Assembly: GCF_013368755.1 (NCBI RefSeq)
Contig: NC_049561.1
Location: 3,410,001 to 3,474,000 of the forward strand
DNA from: Talaromyces rugulosus
Lineage: Eukaryota > Ascomycota > Eurotiomycetes > Eurotiales > Trichocomaceae
Direction: 5' to 3'
Length of the DNA stretch: 64,000 nt
Shown here: positions 1 through 10,540 of the stretch, in pieces
Layout of the letters: every line of letters begins with the position of its first letter
How positions within the stretch are numbered: the stretch's first letter is position 1
Position numbers and translations under genes: made by a program
The notes under the pieces: model-generated
The model's database searches: none
The model's input: only the letters and a program-made list of their open reading frames with translations
Told to the model about the DNA's origin: nothing

Positions 1-569
1 CCTCGATAAAATCTGGGAGACTTATGATGAAGACATAAAAAAACACGTAACCAACCAGCTCAAGGAATATCTCGGCGAACTTCGCAAGATCAGTGACGGT
101 AAATATATAGGCTCGGTTGGTCCCGGCCCCGTTACGGATCCGATCTTGGAGACTTATCACGTCCAAGGTTAGTAGTACCAACACCAATAATTACACCAGC
201 ACTAAAGTTAATCTAGGACCGTTTGACTCCGAAGAAGCTTTCGACAACGCAATTATCGATGCCTACCAGTCCAAGGCGCCAAAATCTCATATTAAGAATT
301 TCTTGTCTGGTATGCTGTGCCAGAAAAGACATCAGATCGTGTTTACCCACGGTGACCTACGCCTCCAGAATATTATGGTCAACAATGGATCTGTCAGCGG
401 GATTCTGGATTGGGAGTTTAGTGGCTGGTATCCCGAATACTGGGAATTTTCTAAAGCTCTCTATATCTGGAAGTGGCAAAATGATTGGAGTGACTACCTA
501 GTACATATTCTTCAACCATATTATGCTGAATATGCCGTTCATTCGTTCTTGACTGAAACATTGTGGTAA
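1..569 (+). CDS. Phosphotransferase (APH/choline-kinase-like) family protein, 3' part only
   Basis: This is the C-terminal 172 residues of a protein-kinase-like phosphotransferase; the 5' part lies outside the window. The apparent frame change near 170 is an intron at 168-216 (49 nt, GTTAGT...CTAG), so coding is 2-167 joined to 217-569. Joining at phase 1 gives a continuous reading through GPFDSEEAF. The Brenner-type catalytic motif HGDLRLQN follows, then the metal-binding DWE of ILDWEFSGWYPEYWE, which is the usual order in fungal aminoglycoside-phosphotransferase-fold proteins (Pfam APH). These fungal proteins are mostly uncharacterised and are not shown to act on antibiotics. The protein ends at ETLW with TAA at 567-569. 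The substrate cannot be inferred. Confidence 0.8.
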
Positions 570-790
570 GACTCATTACTTCAGGAAAAATTGGCTCAAT
601 CAAAGAACAACTTTTTTGGCACAAGTGATGACATGCTCCTTGATCATGTCGGGTTTATCTATCTTAATCTGTGCTACTTCCTCGCAACATGTTCAGGCCA
701 GTAGACACGCTGTATCACTGTGACGATATAAATGGTGATGATAATTAAATATTAATACATGTGTTACCTACAACTGCGTCACACTGTCGA

Positions 791-2711
791 TCACGTCGAC
801 GCAGACGCAGGCTCAGCGATATTACTACGGCTCTCAAGAAGCCCCTGCGATCCCAGCCAGGAAATGGCCTGCATCACCTGCCCGTCTCTTGCCTCCATCT
901 CCTGACTTACAAGCTGCAGCATGGTTAGAATCGGTTTTCGATATCATAGGGGAGAAAAAACAAACCATCTGAAACAGTCCCCTCCGGACAGGACGCTTTG
1001 TAGTGGTATCAGACCGGAGTTTATCGCCTGGCCCAGGAAGCCCAGAAACCTCATGTGAGTATCGACACCGATCGCCCCGCGGACACCGGCCTCTGCGCTG
1101 GAAATTGTGGCACGGTTTCTTTTGCTTCGCGTCAATTCCTCGCGGAGGTGGAGGCACTCGCTCAGGGCCATCCCGACGCGAGGATACTTCTTCTGGCGCA
1201 TCGTCGCTGATGTCGGTGTCGTCGGATGGACCCGACCCGATAGACTCCTCTTGGTGATCGCCCTGCGCCGGTGATGACGCCAGCGGCTCTGTCGATGATG
1301 GATCTTTTGTTGTGCCACCTTGAACAACAGCGTCTTTCGTGTCTCGGTTATCCACTTCCTGGCCTCTTTGTGATGCCTCTGCCATAAGCCGTGCTCGCTC
1401 GGCATCGGCCTCTGCCTTTTGCAGCCGCCTCTCTTCTTTCAATAGCTTTTTGCGCAGCCTGGCCGCTCTCTCTTTGGCCTTGAGAGCCGCATCCATGGGA
1501 TCGACCCCCTGCTCTCCCACCTCTTTTGATTCAGTTTTGTTCCGTTCCCTTGCTTCTTGTTGTTTCCTTCGCGCTTCGTCACGTTGTAGGTCTCTTTGTT
1601 TTCGAGTTTCTTCCTGCGCTTTCTTCTTTTCCTCCACTCGAGCCTGTGTCGGGAATCGTTTCTTGCGTTCTGCGATCCATGCTTGAATGTCTGCTGTCGA
1701 GTTCAGGGTCGACGTGCGTCCGCGAAACGTGAACTCTAGAGATCCTCCTGGATTTGCCGCCGAGACAAAGCGAGCTTCTTCGTCCACGTCTTCTTCTTCA
1801 CCACTTGACTCGTGCTCTTCAGTCTTTGGCGTGAGGCCAAGCTGATTGAACTTTCGTTTTTTCTTCTTATTAGACGTCTTCTTGGACGCGGCGTCTGTCG
1901 GTTGTGGCGGTTTCGCCGGCAAGGGGACTCCAAAGCTCGGCACTGCAGGCGCAGCTGGCGCGCGCGGAACAGTGGATGTTGGTTTCTCAAAACTCGACGA
2001 AAAAGTGCGCTTGTGTCCGTTGTTTTTGTAGCCGGCGCTTCCCTGTACATTTCCATGGACGTGTCCCTGGTAAGACTGCTGCGTATTGTAGCCAGTCCCG
2101 TTTGTAGGGCCAGGATAAAATCCGCCAGTCCCCGTACTATCGTATCCCCAGCGCATTGGAGGCGCTACCATCGTGGGAGGAGCTCCTGGCTGAGCTTGCG
2201 TAGCCGGCATGTTATTGTTTCCATAGCCCATTGCTTGAGCAGCAGCCGAATCCGCCCTATGTCTCCCATCGTAGCTTGCTCGATGGTACGATGAAGCTGG
2301 TGTACGAGGAGGATACGCCTGCGCGGCGGAAGCGTACGGTTGCGACGGTGGATGTGCGGTATTCGCATAATAATTTGATGCTGTCACCGGAGACTGCGCA
2401 GGAACAGATGATGCGGGGGAATATCCATTATAACCACCACCGCCGCCGCCGCCACCGCCGGGCTGCTGGCTGTGATAGTTGTTTGGATAGCCTCCTCCTC
2501 CTGCGCGGCCTCCCCGGTTCATGCCACCGCGACCGCGCCCTCGATTGAAATTGCCGCCGCCTCGGTAGCCGCCTCGTTGGGGATATCCATTGTAATTTCC
2601 GTAGGGCGGAGCAGCATTCGCATATCCCGGCGCCTGTTGGTGTTGTTGTTGCTGCTGCTGCTGTGGAGGTGGCGGAGGCGGCGGAGGAAACGAAAATCCT
2701 TGTGATGCCAT
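791..2711 (-). CDS. NUFIP1-domain CCCH zinc-finger protein
   Basis: Coding is complement of 966-2711 and 791-913, with a 52-nt intron at 914-965; total 622 aa. Without the intron the reading ends in an unrelated tail at 834. With it the C-terminus becomes a conserved-looking helix (QEMEARDGQVMQAISWLGS). The N-terminus is low complexity: poly-Pro, poly-Gln, and RGG/GGR-rich stretches suited to RNA binding. A basic NLS-like block (KKKKRKF) precedes the NUFIP1-like segment, which has IQAWIAERKKRFPT. A charged coiled coil and then one CCCH finger follow (C-X8-C-X5-C-X3-H in PCHNFQRRGRCPRGDRC). Family knowledge: NUFIP1/Rsa1-type proteins act in box C/D snoRNP assembly. That role is inferred for this protein. 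Confidence 0.78.
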
Positions 2712-3084
2712 CGTTGGACACAGGTGCAGGATTCGTTCGTCAAGGGGATCTCATATTGAGTATCTGAAGCTGGCCGTCAATTACGAACACACGTAAAAAT
2801 CCAGAGACATGTCGCTGCTTGTCTTGTTTAAACTTTCGTGGCTGATAATAGTCTGATAAAGAAATATATTGCAGGCGCGCACGTGACCTGTCGTTCCCAA
2901 AAAAAAAAAAGACTTCGGCTGTGATTGGCTGTAGAATTTCTTCGATGCCTCAACTCGACCTTCGCTCAATCTTTATACAGCGACGACATGCCTTTTTGAT
3001 CAATCTGCGCAGTGATTCTCTGCTTTGAATAATAAGCATGGGATATGTAGTTTTCTTGTACTAAATTTTTTTTCAACCGACAAC
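2712..3084. promoter_or_regulatory. Divergent promoter between the NUFIP1-like gene and RPC25
   Basis: This 373-bp spacer separates two genes transcribed away from each other. It holds a CACGTGAC E-box (CACGTG at 2880-2885), an A12 run near 2900 and AT-rich sequence near the RPC25 start. No ORF here looks coding. Confidence 0.5.
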
Positions 3085-4020
3085 ATGTTCGTTCTTGTGA
3101 GTGATGCTCAACTTATCAGTTATTAATCAACCCACTCACGCTCGACAGTCTACAATCTCCGATCTTGTGCAGATCACGCCTGAGGATTTCTCCAAGTTCA
3201 GTGCTGTCGCGATCGAGGACAATATTAATGAGAAATACGCCAACAAGGTCAGACATTTCCATACTCGCTTTGAAAAAGTGGCAACGGTTGACATTTCACG
3301 CCACAGGTTATTCAAAAGATCGGCCTATGCATTGGATTCTACGATTTACTCAAGACCTCTGATGGATTGATTGGGCACGGCACAGGGTTGGTCAATATCA
3401 ACGGTTGGTTTTGACCATTCCTGTGGTTAATTTTTTTTTTTTTTTTTTCATACTAATGCCTGTATAGTGACGTTTCGTTTGATCGTGTTCCGGCCATTCA
3501 AAGGGGAAATTATACTAGGAAAAATTACAAGCAGCACAGAAGATGGCATTAAAAGTATGTTCCTGCTGAAGAACCTGTCTCAGTGCCTCGTACTAACTAT
3601 CACAGTTGGAATGGAGTTTTTTGGGGACATCTTCGTCCCGTCTAGCATGTTATGCGAACCATGTCGATTGTGAGCTTCACCACCCGCCCAGTCGTACATA
3701 ATCTAACTCGTTTTTTTTTTTTTTTTTTTTTTCAGTGATGTCGCGGAACAGCACTGGGTGTGGGAAAGCGGAGCAGGTGATTACCACTACGACAACAACG
3801 AGGAAGTCAGGTTCCGAGTCGAAAGTGAAGAATGGCACGACCAAATCCCGACTGTGCCAGGGAAGATGGACAGCATGGCTGCTTCTGAGCGCCGGCCTCC
3901 ATACGCAATCAGGGTTAGTTGTTTTTTTTTTTTTGTTTGCTTTGGAATATAATTAACATGAGCTGACTCGATCAGGCTTCCATGGCGCAGTCTGGCTTGG
4001 GGTGTCTTAATTGGTGGTGA
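3085..4020 (+). CDS. RPC25: DNA-directed RNA polymerase III subunit RPC25 (RPC8)
   Basis: Seven coding exons: 3085-3096, 3149-3247, 3307-3403, 3468-3554, 3606-3669, 3736-3913 and 3976-4020; 193 aa. The first coding exon is only 12 nt (MFVL). The assembled protein has the Rpb7-like N-terminal domain (ISDLVQITPEDF, EDNINEKYANKVIQKIGLC, DGLIGHGTGLVNIN) and then the OB-fold RNA-binding domain (FRPFKGEIILGKI, FFGDIFVP, EVRFRVESEEWHDQ), and it ends AQSGLGCLNWW. Rpc25 pairs with Rpc17 in the pol III stalk and works in initiation at tRNA and 5S genes. Introns 3 and 5 have long unbroken T tracts beside the acceptor. Identification is strong; the exon structure is inferred from frame and family. Confidence 0.92.
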
Positions 4021-4849
4021 GCTGCTGAGAGCAATTGCGATAACGATCGGCTTGATTTTATTATTATTAACAATACCGGAACGAACATTTTGATGAAAGG
4101 AGCATTATTGTGGATAGCACGACACGAATAGAAATTAACCAATCTTCAGCAACACTATTATTATTAATTAATTAATCATCCATGTCATAAGAGAGAAAAA
4201 AGCGGTTAGCAACGGTGATGTGCGTGCGGGGGGACGCGAAGTGGGATGAGTTGCATTAGCTACCCTATAGTACGGGGAACTGTTATCAGTTGCTATCTTG
4301 GGAATATGAAAAAAAAAAAAGGAAAAAAAGAAAAGAAAAGAATAATAATGAGGGGAAACTAATGGGACAGAAGAGCCCTCATGCAAGGGCAGCGCACATA
4401 GAACATTCCACTGAATTAATAATGTGCTGCCCGGATGGCGTGCTGCTGGTAACAATCCAGGGCAAATATCGCAACACCCATACTACTATTAACATGGATG
4501 CAACGCCATGACACAAAATAATGCCAGGATTAGCCTGGAGCAGTAATACGGAGACCCAATTGAGGCTGTGATTTGTCATGAGGGCCGACTGACTTTCCAT
4601 CAGCAGCGATCTGAATCGGATTTTTTTTACTAATCCATACCTAAACTTTTTTTCCCTTCCTTAAAACCCCGCGTGCGTTTCCCTTTGTTCATGAGCTACT
4701 GCTATCTGTGTTCTCTTTCCGATCAACTCATATAATATCATTTAAAAGCATATACTGTTTCTCATTCAGCGTCATTATTACTCGCATCGGCGACACAGCA
4801 GCCTGCTTTGTTTCGGAAAGCTTCATCGACCCCGCCAACACTCGCCAAC
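4021..4849. other. Intergenic, no gene seen (RPC25 to CYS3)
   Basis: AT-rich 829 bp that should carry the RPC25 3' end and the CYS3 promoter and leader. It includes a purine-only tract (A/G, 4306-4340) and short ATT/AAT runs. ORFs here are short and show no recognisable domain. Confidence 0.5.
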
Positions 4850-6278
4850 ATGGCTCTCCCTGTTGTCGAAAGCCCCCAATTGGCGCCGCTGGTTCAGCCA
4901 GACGTTGTCCAGACTCCCACGAGGCCGCCGCCCCCTGAGCATCGCTTTGGAACCCGCGCTGTCCATTCTGGTGCTCATCTGGATCCTAGCACGGGTGCTG
5001 TCATTGCACCGGTACGACGCAGTTATCTGAAGAAGAGAAAGCAAAAGCTGACATTGTATCTGTCTAGATTTCCCTGTCGACCACCTTTGCGCAAACCAGC
5101 GTCGGAAAACCGATTGGTGTTTATGAGTATACTCGCAGCTCAAACCCCAACAGGCAAGTTCCGCCATCCTTATACGAAAAAAAGGGCCTCCATCTAACAC
5201 GTCGCAGAGACAACTTTGAAGAAGCCGTCGCTGCGCTCGAACATGCCCGATACGCTCTCGCCTTCTCCTCCGGCTCTGCCACCACAGCCACCATCCTCCA
5301 ATCTCTCGCAGCTGGTTCGCACGTAGTGTCAGTGTCGGATGTGTACGGTGGCACCCATCGCTACTTCACCAAGGTCGCCGCTGCACACGGAGTACACGTC
5401 ACTTTTACTCCAGCCATTGAGGTCGACATCGAGGAGCTAATCCGGCCCAACGATACCAAACTGATTTGGATCGAGTCCCCTTCCAATCCTACCCTTGGTC
5501 TGGTCGATATTCGCAAGGTGGCTAGCATTGCCCACCGCCACGGCATTCTCGTTGTCGTCGACAATACCTTTCTCAGCCCGTACATTCAGAATCCGCTTGA
5601 CCATGGCGCCGATATCGTGGTTCATTCGGTGACCAAGTACATCAACGGTCACTCGGTAGGATAACTCCGTCTGCTATTTATATATACATCAATTCTGATT
5701 GACTATAGGATGTGCTCATGGGCATCGCTGCTTTCAACTCGAACGATCTCAAAGAGCGCCTTACCTTCCTCCAAAACGCCATTGGCGCTGTCCCCTCACC
5801 ATTCGACTGCTGGCTCGCCCACCGCGGCCTGAAAACACTGCACCTGCGAGCTCGCGAGGCCACCAAAAATGCCACAACAGTCGCCAAAGCCCTGGAAGCT
5901 TCCCCTCTCGTCAAGTCCGTCAACTACCCCGGTCTCGACTCACACCCGCACCGCGCCATTGCCGTGAAACAGCATCGCGACGGCATGGGCGGCGGTATGC
6001 TCAGTTTCCGGATCCAGGGCGGACACGATGCCGCCGAGCGTTTCTGCCAGAACGCGCGCGTCTTCGTTCTCGCCGAGAGTCTTGGTGGCATTGAGAGTCT
6101 GTGCGAGGTCCCCTCTAGCATGACGCATGCTGGTATCCCCAAGGAACAGCGTGAGGCGGCGGGCGTGTTTGACGATCTTGTGCGTTTGAGCTGCGGTATC
6201 GAGGATGCCGAGGATCTCAAGGAGGATATTTTGCAGGCGTTGGAAAAGTCAACCGCCGTGTCTAATGGAACTAAATGA
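4850..6278 (+). CDS. CYS3: Cystathionine gamma-lyase
   Basis: PLP-dependent enzyme that cleaves cystathionine to cysteine, 2-oxobutyrate and ammonia in reverse transsulfuration, in the cytosol. Exons 4850-5011, 5068-5153, 5208-5655 and 5709-6278; 421 aa. The sequence follows yeast Cys3 closely: PISLSTTF, the YEYTRSSNPNRDN block, the cofactor-loop motif SSGSATTATILQSL, SDVYGGTHRYFTKV, and the PLP-lysine region HSVTKYINGHSD. The C-terminal SLGGIESL and GIPKEQREAAGVFDDLVRLS favour gamma-lyase over cystathionine beta-lyase or gamma-synthase. Intron 2 (5154-5207) begins GCAAGT after CAG, a GC-AG intron; no GT donor keeps the conserved NPNRDN reading. The N-terminus is about 25 residues longer than yeast and Pro-rich. 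Confidence 0.93.
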
Positions 6279-6535
6279 TCTGTGCCACTTTGTTCTTCTT
6301 TTTGTGTGTCGCTTGACCTAAGGATATCATCTCTCATAGAACTTGATTTTGGGTTTTTTTTGGCGTTGGTAATATAGATACATAGTTATCGCCTCAATTT
6401 TTGGTTATGGCCATTCCATTTTAGCGAATTTCCCAGGGTAAAACATAATAAACATAAGACTGATAGATAGAAATGAGGTATGTATATATAAAGAACCCTG
6501 CTCTATGTTTATCTCTATCTCCCCGTATACGTCAA

Positions 6536-6567
6536 GCCCAAAAGTCTCCCCGCCGGGGCTTTTGGGC
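6536..6567. repeat. Inverted repeat / hairpin
   Basis: A 9-bp outer stem (GCCCAAAAG at 6536-6544 with CTTTTGGGC at 6559-6567) encloses an inner CCCC/GGGG stem with a 3-nt loop and a TCT bulge. It lies about 260 bp after the CYS3 stop. It may structure the 3' UTR or be incidental. Confidence 0.55.
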
Positions 6568-6626
6568 CTGCAAGACACCTAGATTCCCTTATTATATATA
6601 CATATATAGCCCATACTAAACAGGGC

Positions 6627-6634
6627 AAAAAAAA
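6627..6634 (-). terminator. RNA polymerase III terminator of the tRNA-Ala gene
   Basis: Run of eight A on the plus strand, T8 on the transcribed strand, 3 nt past the tRNA discriminator base. This is the standard oligo-T stop for pol III. Confidence 0.8.
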
Positions 6635-6637
6635 TGT

Positions 6638-6729
6638 TGGACACTCCGGGAATCGAACCCGGGGCCTCATCAACATTTCCTCCTTATCGGAAGTGCAAAT
6701 GATGCGTCATACCCCTAGACCAAGCGCCC
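6638..6729 (-). tRNA. tRNA-Ala (anticodon UGC) with a 20-nt intron
   Basis: The minus strand folds as a tRNA. The acceptor stem GGGCGCT pairs with AGTGTCC and includes G3-U70, the alanine identity pair; the discriminator is A. The D arm is GTC...GAC, the anticodon stem is CATCA/TGATG, and the T arm has GGTTCGATTCC. The anticodon loop reads TTTGCA, then a 20-nt intron (6674-6693), then T, so the intron sits after position 37 as in eukaryotic tRNAs. A T8 run on the minus strand (6627-6634) follows as the pol III terminator. The HPM1-like gene starts 196 bp away on the other strand. Confidence 0.9.
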
Positions 6730-6925
6730 GTCACAAGATGGGCCCTAGATATAGTTGATGCAATAATACAGCAGTGCTGCCCCGCTGCAGTTCAATTTTT
6801 ACGTTGATTGGCCCAGTCACTATTTTCAACCCAGAACCAATCTTCCTCCCACTTTATATCAACTTTTTTTTGGGGGGTGCAATTCCTCTCTGGTTATAAT
6901 CACAGGTTCCGTCCCGAAAATAAAA

Positions 6926-8191
6926 ATGGCGTCCATGTTCAGCTTTGGATTTTCCGGGGACGATATCGAAGACGATGTCGACGCGGGGGTGACTGATACT
7001 GCAACTCATACTGATGATAACGAGAAGAACAACAATACTAGCTCAGCAGATAATCTGCCTGGAGTGTTTCCTGCGGAAAAACATCCAATTGAAGAATTGG
7101 CAAGTTCTTTTTTTTTCTTTTCTTTCCTTCTTTCCGCTTTCTTTTCTTGAAGTATGCAACCTCTAACCGAAGTCCAGACATCATCTCTCCCATCTCAAAT
7201 TGCATACAACACATTAAAACTAGAAAGCTCTAGCAAAAATGAGTTTCTCACTCTCGGCCGCAGAGAGATTTTCGACGTGCGCACCCAGCTCATGGCCGAA
7301 GATGCGCCGGACCACGACGAGCTCATCTCGGGTCTTGAGCAAGGCGATCTGAAACCAAATTTCTACGAAGGGGGTTTCAAAACGTGGGAATGCGCGTTGG
7401 ATCTAGCCAGACTGGTTCTCGCCACAGATCAAGGGGAAGCTGATATGGCCCATGTTATTGAGCTGGGCTGTGGGACTGCTGTGCCTACACTGGCATTGTT
7501 TGCTCGCTTGCTTTCTCTACCTGAAGGATTGATGCCCTTTAGATTCACGCTGGCTGATTATAATTCGACCGTCTTGCGGATGGTCACCTTGCCGAATCTA
7601 CTCTTGACATGGTGGCTCAATACGAGGAGGACGACGACGACGACGACATCGCAAGGCGACGACAACGGCGGCGACGGGTCGACAGAGGAGGCCCAGAAAA
7701 CAGACGAGGGCGAACTAGATATTGACTCTGACCTCATCAATGCCTTCCTCACCGATCTTGCCATACGTGGAATTACCATTGAGTTCATCTCTGGCGGATG
7801 GTCGCCACATTTTGTGGATCTGGTTTTGGGGGATCATCATGATGCTCAAGCTTCCTCTACAGGAAGAAACACTCTTGTTCTGGCCAGCGAGACCATATAC
7901 GCCCCATCCTCACTAGATGCGTTTTCCCAGACGTTGGTGCAGCTTCTACGAAGAGCGCAGGCCAGAAACAGCGGGAAGACCACGTCGTTGGTGGCCGCGA
8001 AAAAAGTGTATTTTGGTGTCGGCGGGGGCATTGATGAGTTCCTACACGTCCTACGGCAGCAGCCACTGCAAGACAACGAACAGTTGGATATACGGGAGAG
8101 CAGTCAAGTTACTTCGGAAGGGGTAGGGCGTATAATTTTGGAGGTTAGCATCCACGATACTAGCACAAACACCACAAGCACAAGGACCTAG
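6926..8191 (+). CDS. HPM1: Protein-histidine N-methyltransferase, HPM1/METTL18-like
   Basis: Exons 6926-7099 and 7178-8191; 395 aa. The intron (7100-7177) starts GCAAGT and ends TCCAG, with CTCTAAC shortly before the acceptor. This GC-AG choice gives HPIEELTSSLPSQIAYNTLKLE, matching the family. A GT donor 4 nt later would need a poor site and a cramped branch point. The Rossmann-type SAM domain shows GGFKTWECALDLARLV, motif I VIELGCGTAVPTLALFA, and LADYNSTVLRMVTLPN. Between the central strands there is a low-complexity insert with a Thr run and an acidic stretch. Yeast Hpm1 methylates a histidine of ribosomal protein uL3; the same role is inferred. The next gene converges on this one, 110 bp away. 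Confidence 0.85.
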
Positions 8192-8301
8192 AAATATGAA
8201 ATTCTCGACAAGAAACACTACCTATTTTTTGGCAGATGGATTTTATGTACAATACACATGTCTTCTGACAGCTCAGTTTCTCAACAAAAGGAATGTCTAG
8301 T

Positions 8302-8927
8302 CTAGTCATAAAGGCTGACAACCTTTCCGTCCTGCATGCGGGCGACACGCTCTTCTTCCATCTTCTTGTTCTTGTTATCGTAGTGGGAAATCACCGTGGA
8401 CAGGTCGGCCTGAGAACCGGGGGAGATGTTGAAGCGCGAGTGATTGTTGAAGACCCTATTGATTCATTAGCAACAAATAACCATATAAAAAGTATGGAGG
8501 GCATTACTCTGGGCAGCGCAGATCAATGTAGTCGTGGCGCGGAGTGCCGACAAACAAGTGACGGTCAGAAGCAGCCTTCTCCAAGGCTGCCGTGTGAATG
8601 GCATTTCGCTCCTCGTAGATCTTCTCGTCGGGGGTGTATTTCTGGATGAGGCGGGTCACCCACGAGTCCTCGGAACCATTGGTGATGCGGTAAAGCACGA
8701 ATCCGGCGGCAAATGTCGAGACGGCGACGTAGAAGCTTGGCTGTGAGAGACAAGCATTAGCTGTTGCGTGTCTATGCAATCCCAATTGAAAGGTGACCGT
8801 GACTTACCCCGAAGCCTTCGTTCACAGGCCCGTGGTGGTGGCCGTGGGCAGCGTCCGACGCAAACCGGCGCGGCTGCTGACGCAGCAGCTGCCTGGCAGA
8901 AGCAGCCGATCGCCGTGCAGCAAACAT
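8302..8927 (-). CDS. NADH:ubiquinone oxidoreductase 17.8 kDa subunit (complex I accessory)
   Basis: Coding is complement of 8808-8927, 8508-8740 and 8302-8455; 168 aa. It resembles the Neurospora NUO-17.8 subunit: a mitochondrial presequence (MFAARRSAASARQLLRQQPR then FAS), a His-rich stretch, one membrane segment (FYVAVSTFAAGFVLY), then KYTPDEKIYEERNAIHTAALEKAASDRHLF and IDLRCPEVFNNHSRFN. The start was set at MFAARR because the open frame upstream lacks presequence character. Expected location is the mitochondrial inner membrane as part of complex I. Two CACGTG boxes and CCAAT boxes lie within 200 bp upstream. Confidence 0.85.
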
Positions 8928-10540
8928 GGCGTGTGGTTGGAATGGGCAGAGTTCGAGATAGGGCGTTTCGTCTGCCTCAGACTTGGTCGCTGCAGGTTGC
9001 TTGACGTTGGCGGCCAAGCTTCGATCCCGAGTGGGGTCACGTGAGTGTTCCTACCATTGGCCAATGGGAACGTTCAAGGTGACCCACCCAGTGACGGAGC
9101 GACACGTGACTTCTCCGCCCTGGAATCTGGTCGCGTCGGGCAAGAATAAAACAACAATCAACCCCATCGTCTAGCACGATGACAAGTCAACGACTCTGCG
9201 CTCATCTCACGATCCATTGGCCTGCTCCATGTGACGGCGTGATCCTCCGGGCCGAGCCTTGACCCAAGTCGACCTGGATTGAGCAATGTGACTAAAATCC
9301 CCGCCATGCATCTGGCTCGCTTGTTGCCGTCTGCCTCATTCCTGGATTTTATCCTTGGGTCGGCATGAACGTCGACTTTGGGTCCTCACCACTCTCCTAC
9401 TAAATCTAGCTAGCTGCTTGGTCGGTCGTGAAGCTGTCCGACGGCTGGCGGGTCATGCTGCTGCGTTGTCTGCGCCAAGCAGCGAATCCTCAACCTCATA
9501 GCTTTGGGCCTCATGCATCCGCGACACTGGTCCGCTCCACCTCTGAATGCGCTCGTCGATAGGCTCAATCCTTCCAGTGAAAAAAACGCTGTCCAGGTCG
9601 AATTGAAATTGGCCCCCCTTACTTGTGCGTTTCGGGACTACAATTACGATTTATTTTATTTTTGTTCCATTTCTCTTATGGTCGGCTGCTGCCCAGCAGT
9701 GCTAATTGATACCCAACTATCACCAAGATGCCTCACTCATTGGCACACTTTGTCTCAAAACGGCAATTCTGTCTATTTCTAGGCTATTTTGGCTCCCGCT
9801 ACTCTACCTCTAAGACCCTTATCTACTGACGTGGTTGCATAGTTTAGTTTGCTTCACTGACAGTGGGATATGTTTGCTGACACGCCAGCCCTCTTTGGGC
9901 TGCCATCCTGCCTTAGTGGGACTCTATGGAATGTGTGCGTTTTTGTGCTTTCCTCTAGCATGAAAACACATTTTCTGAAACCGTGTTTCCGTCCTCCTTT
10001 TTTCTTTTTCTGTTCTTCGCTGTCGCGGCTATTTAGTTTCCATTTCTGGACTCTTGCTTGATCTAGCATTGACGTCGTCAACTTCCTCTTTAGTCTATCT
10101 ACTTTGTTTTTTTTTTTTTTTTTTTGAGAATATTATTTATTTCTTTTATTTTAATGTCTCAATCGCTGTCTCTATGATATCATCTCGCGCCCGAGTTTCC
10201 GTAAGACGACCGCCAGTGGAACTTATCCAAACATCTATCGGTGGGTTCAACCATACCTCCTATTTGGGAATCAACCCATCTGATTTGAATACTACCCAAG
10301 CTACACGTTTGCATTGCATCTGGCACCAAGTTTGACGGGGCACTGCTAGGCAACCTACCAACCGTCACGCCGGCTAAAGTTAAGAGCCTGGGCTATATAT
10401 TCCACCTCCATCTTCTCGACACATAGGGCAATCACCCTACAGTACTACTCACCATTGGGAACACGTTAGGAAAAGAAGGTCTGGTCGTCTCTCACCACAC
10501 CACCCACCAGCGACCAGCCGCCCGTGCTCGACATCGCACC
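8928..10540. other. Long intergenic region between two divergent genes
   Basis: 1613 bp holding the promoter of the complex I subunit gene (minus) and the promoter and probable long leader of the coiled-coil gene (plus). Near the minus-strand gene are TCACGTGA, a second CACGTG and paired CCAAT boxes. The middle is C/T-rich with a T18 run near 10108-10126. A TATATAT-type stretch occurs near 10394. Short ORFs show no recognised domain. Confidence 0.5.
9037..9108. promoter_or_regulatory. E-boxes and CCAAT boxes upstream of the complex I 17.8 kDa gene
   Basis: TCACGTGA, an 8-bp palindrome, at 9037-9044; a second CACGTG at 9103-9108; an inverted CCAAT (ATTGG, 9056-9060) immediately followed by CCAAT (9061-9065). 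In yeasts TCACGTGA is bound by bHLH factors such as Cbf1, and CCAAT by the Hap complex, which controls respiratory genes. Function here is inference. Confidence 0.5.

Larger units (their letters stand above)
6279..6637. other. CYS3 3' flank with GC-rich hairpin
   Basis: 359 bp downstream of CYS3. It holds T-rich sequence just after the stop and a strong inverted repeat at 6536-6567. It ends in the A8 run (6627-6634) that is the pol III terminator of the minus-strand tRNA gene. No ORF of note. Confidence 0.5.

Noticed and set aside
117..220. Apparent frameshift in the phosphotransferase gene
   Set aside because: A 49-nt GT-AG intron at 168-216 restores a continuous, family-like reading.
834..965. 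Long unconserved C-terminal tail on the NUFIP1-like protein
   Set aside because: It is intron read-through; a 52-nt intron joins to a conserved-looking helix ending at 791.
4850..6278. Cystathionine beta-lyase or gamma-synthase as identity of CYS3
   Set aside because: The motif set through SLGGIESL and GIPKEQREAAGVFDDLVRLS follows yeast Cys3 gamma-lyase closely.
9504..9782. 92-codon ORF in the 1.6-kb spacer
   Set aside because: No protein-like pattern; likely in the leader or promoter of the coiled-coil gene.
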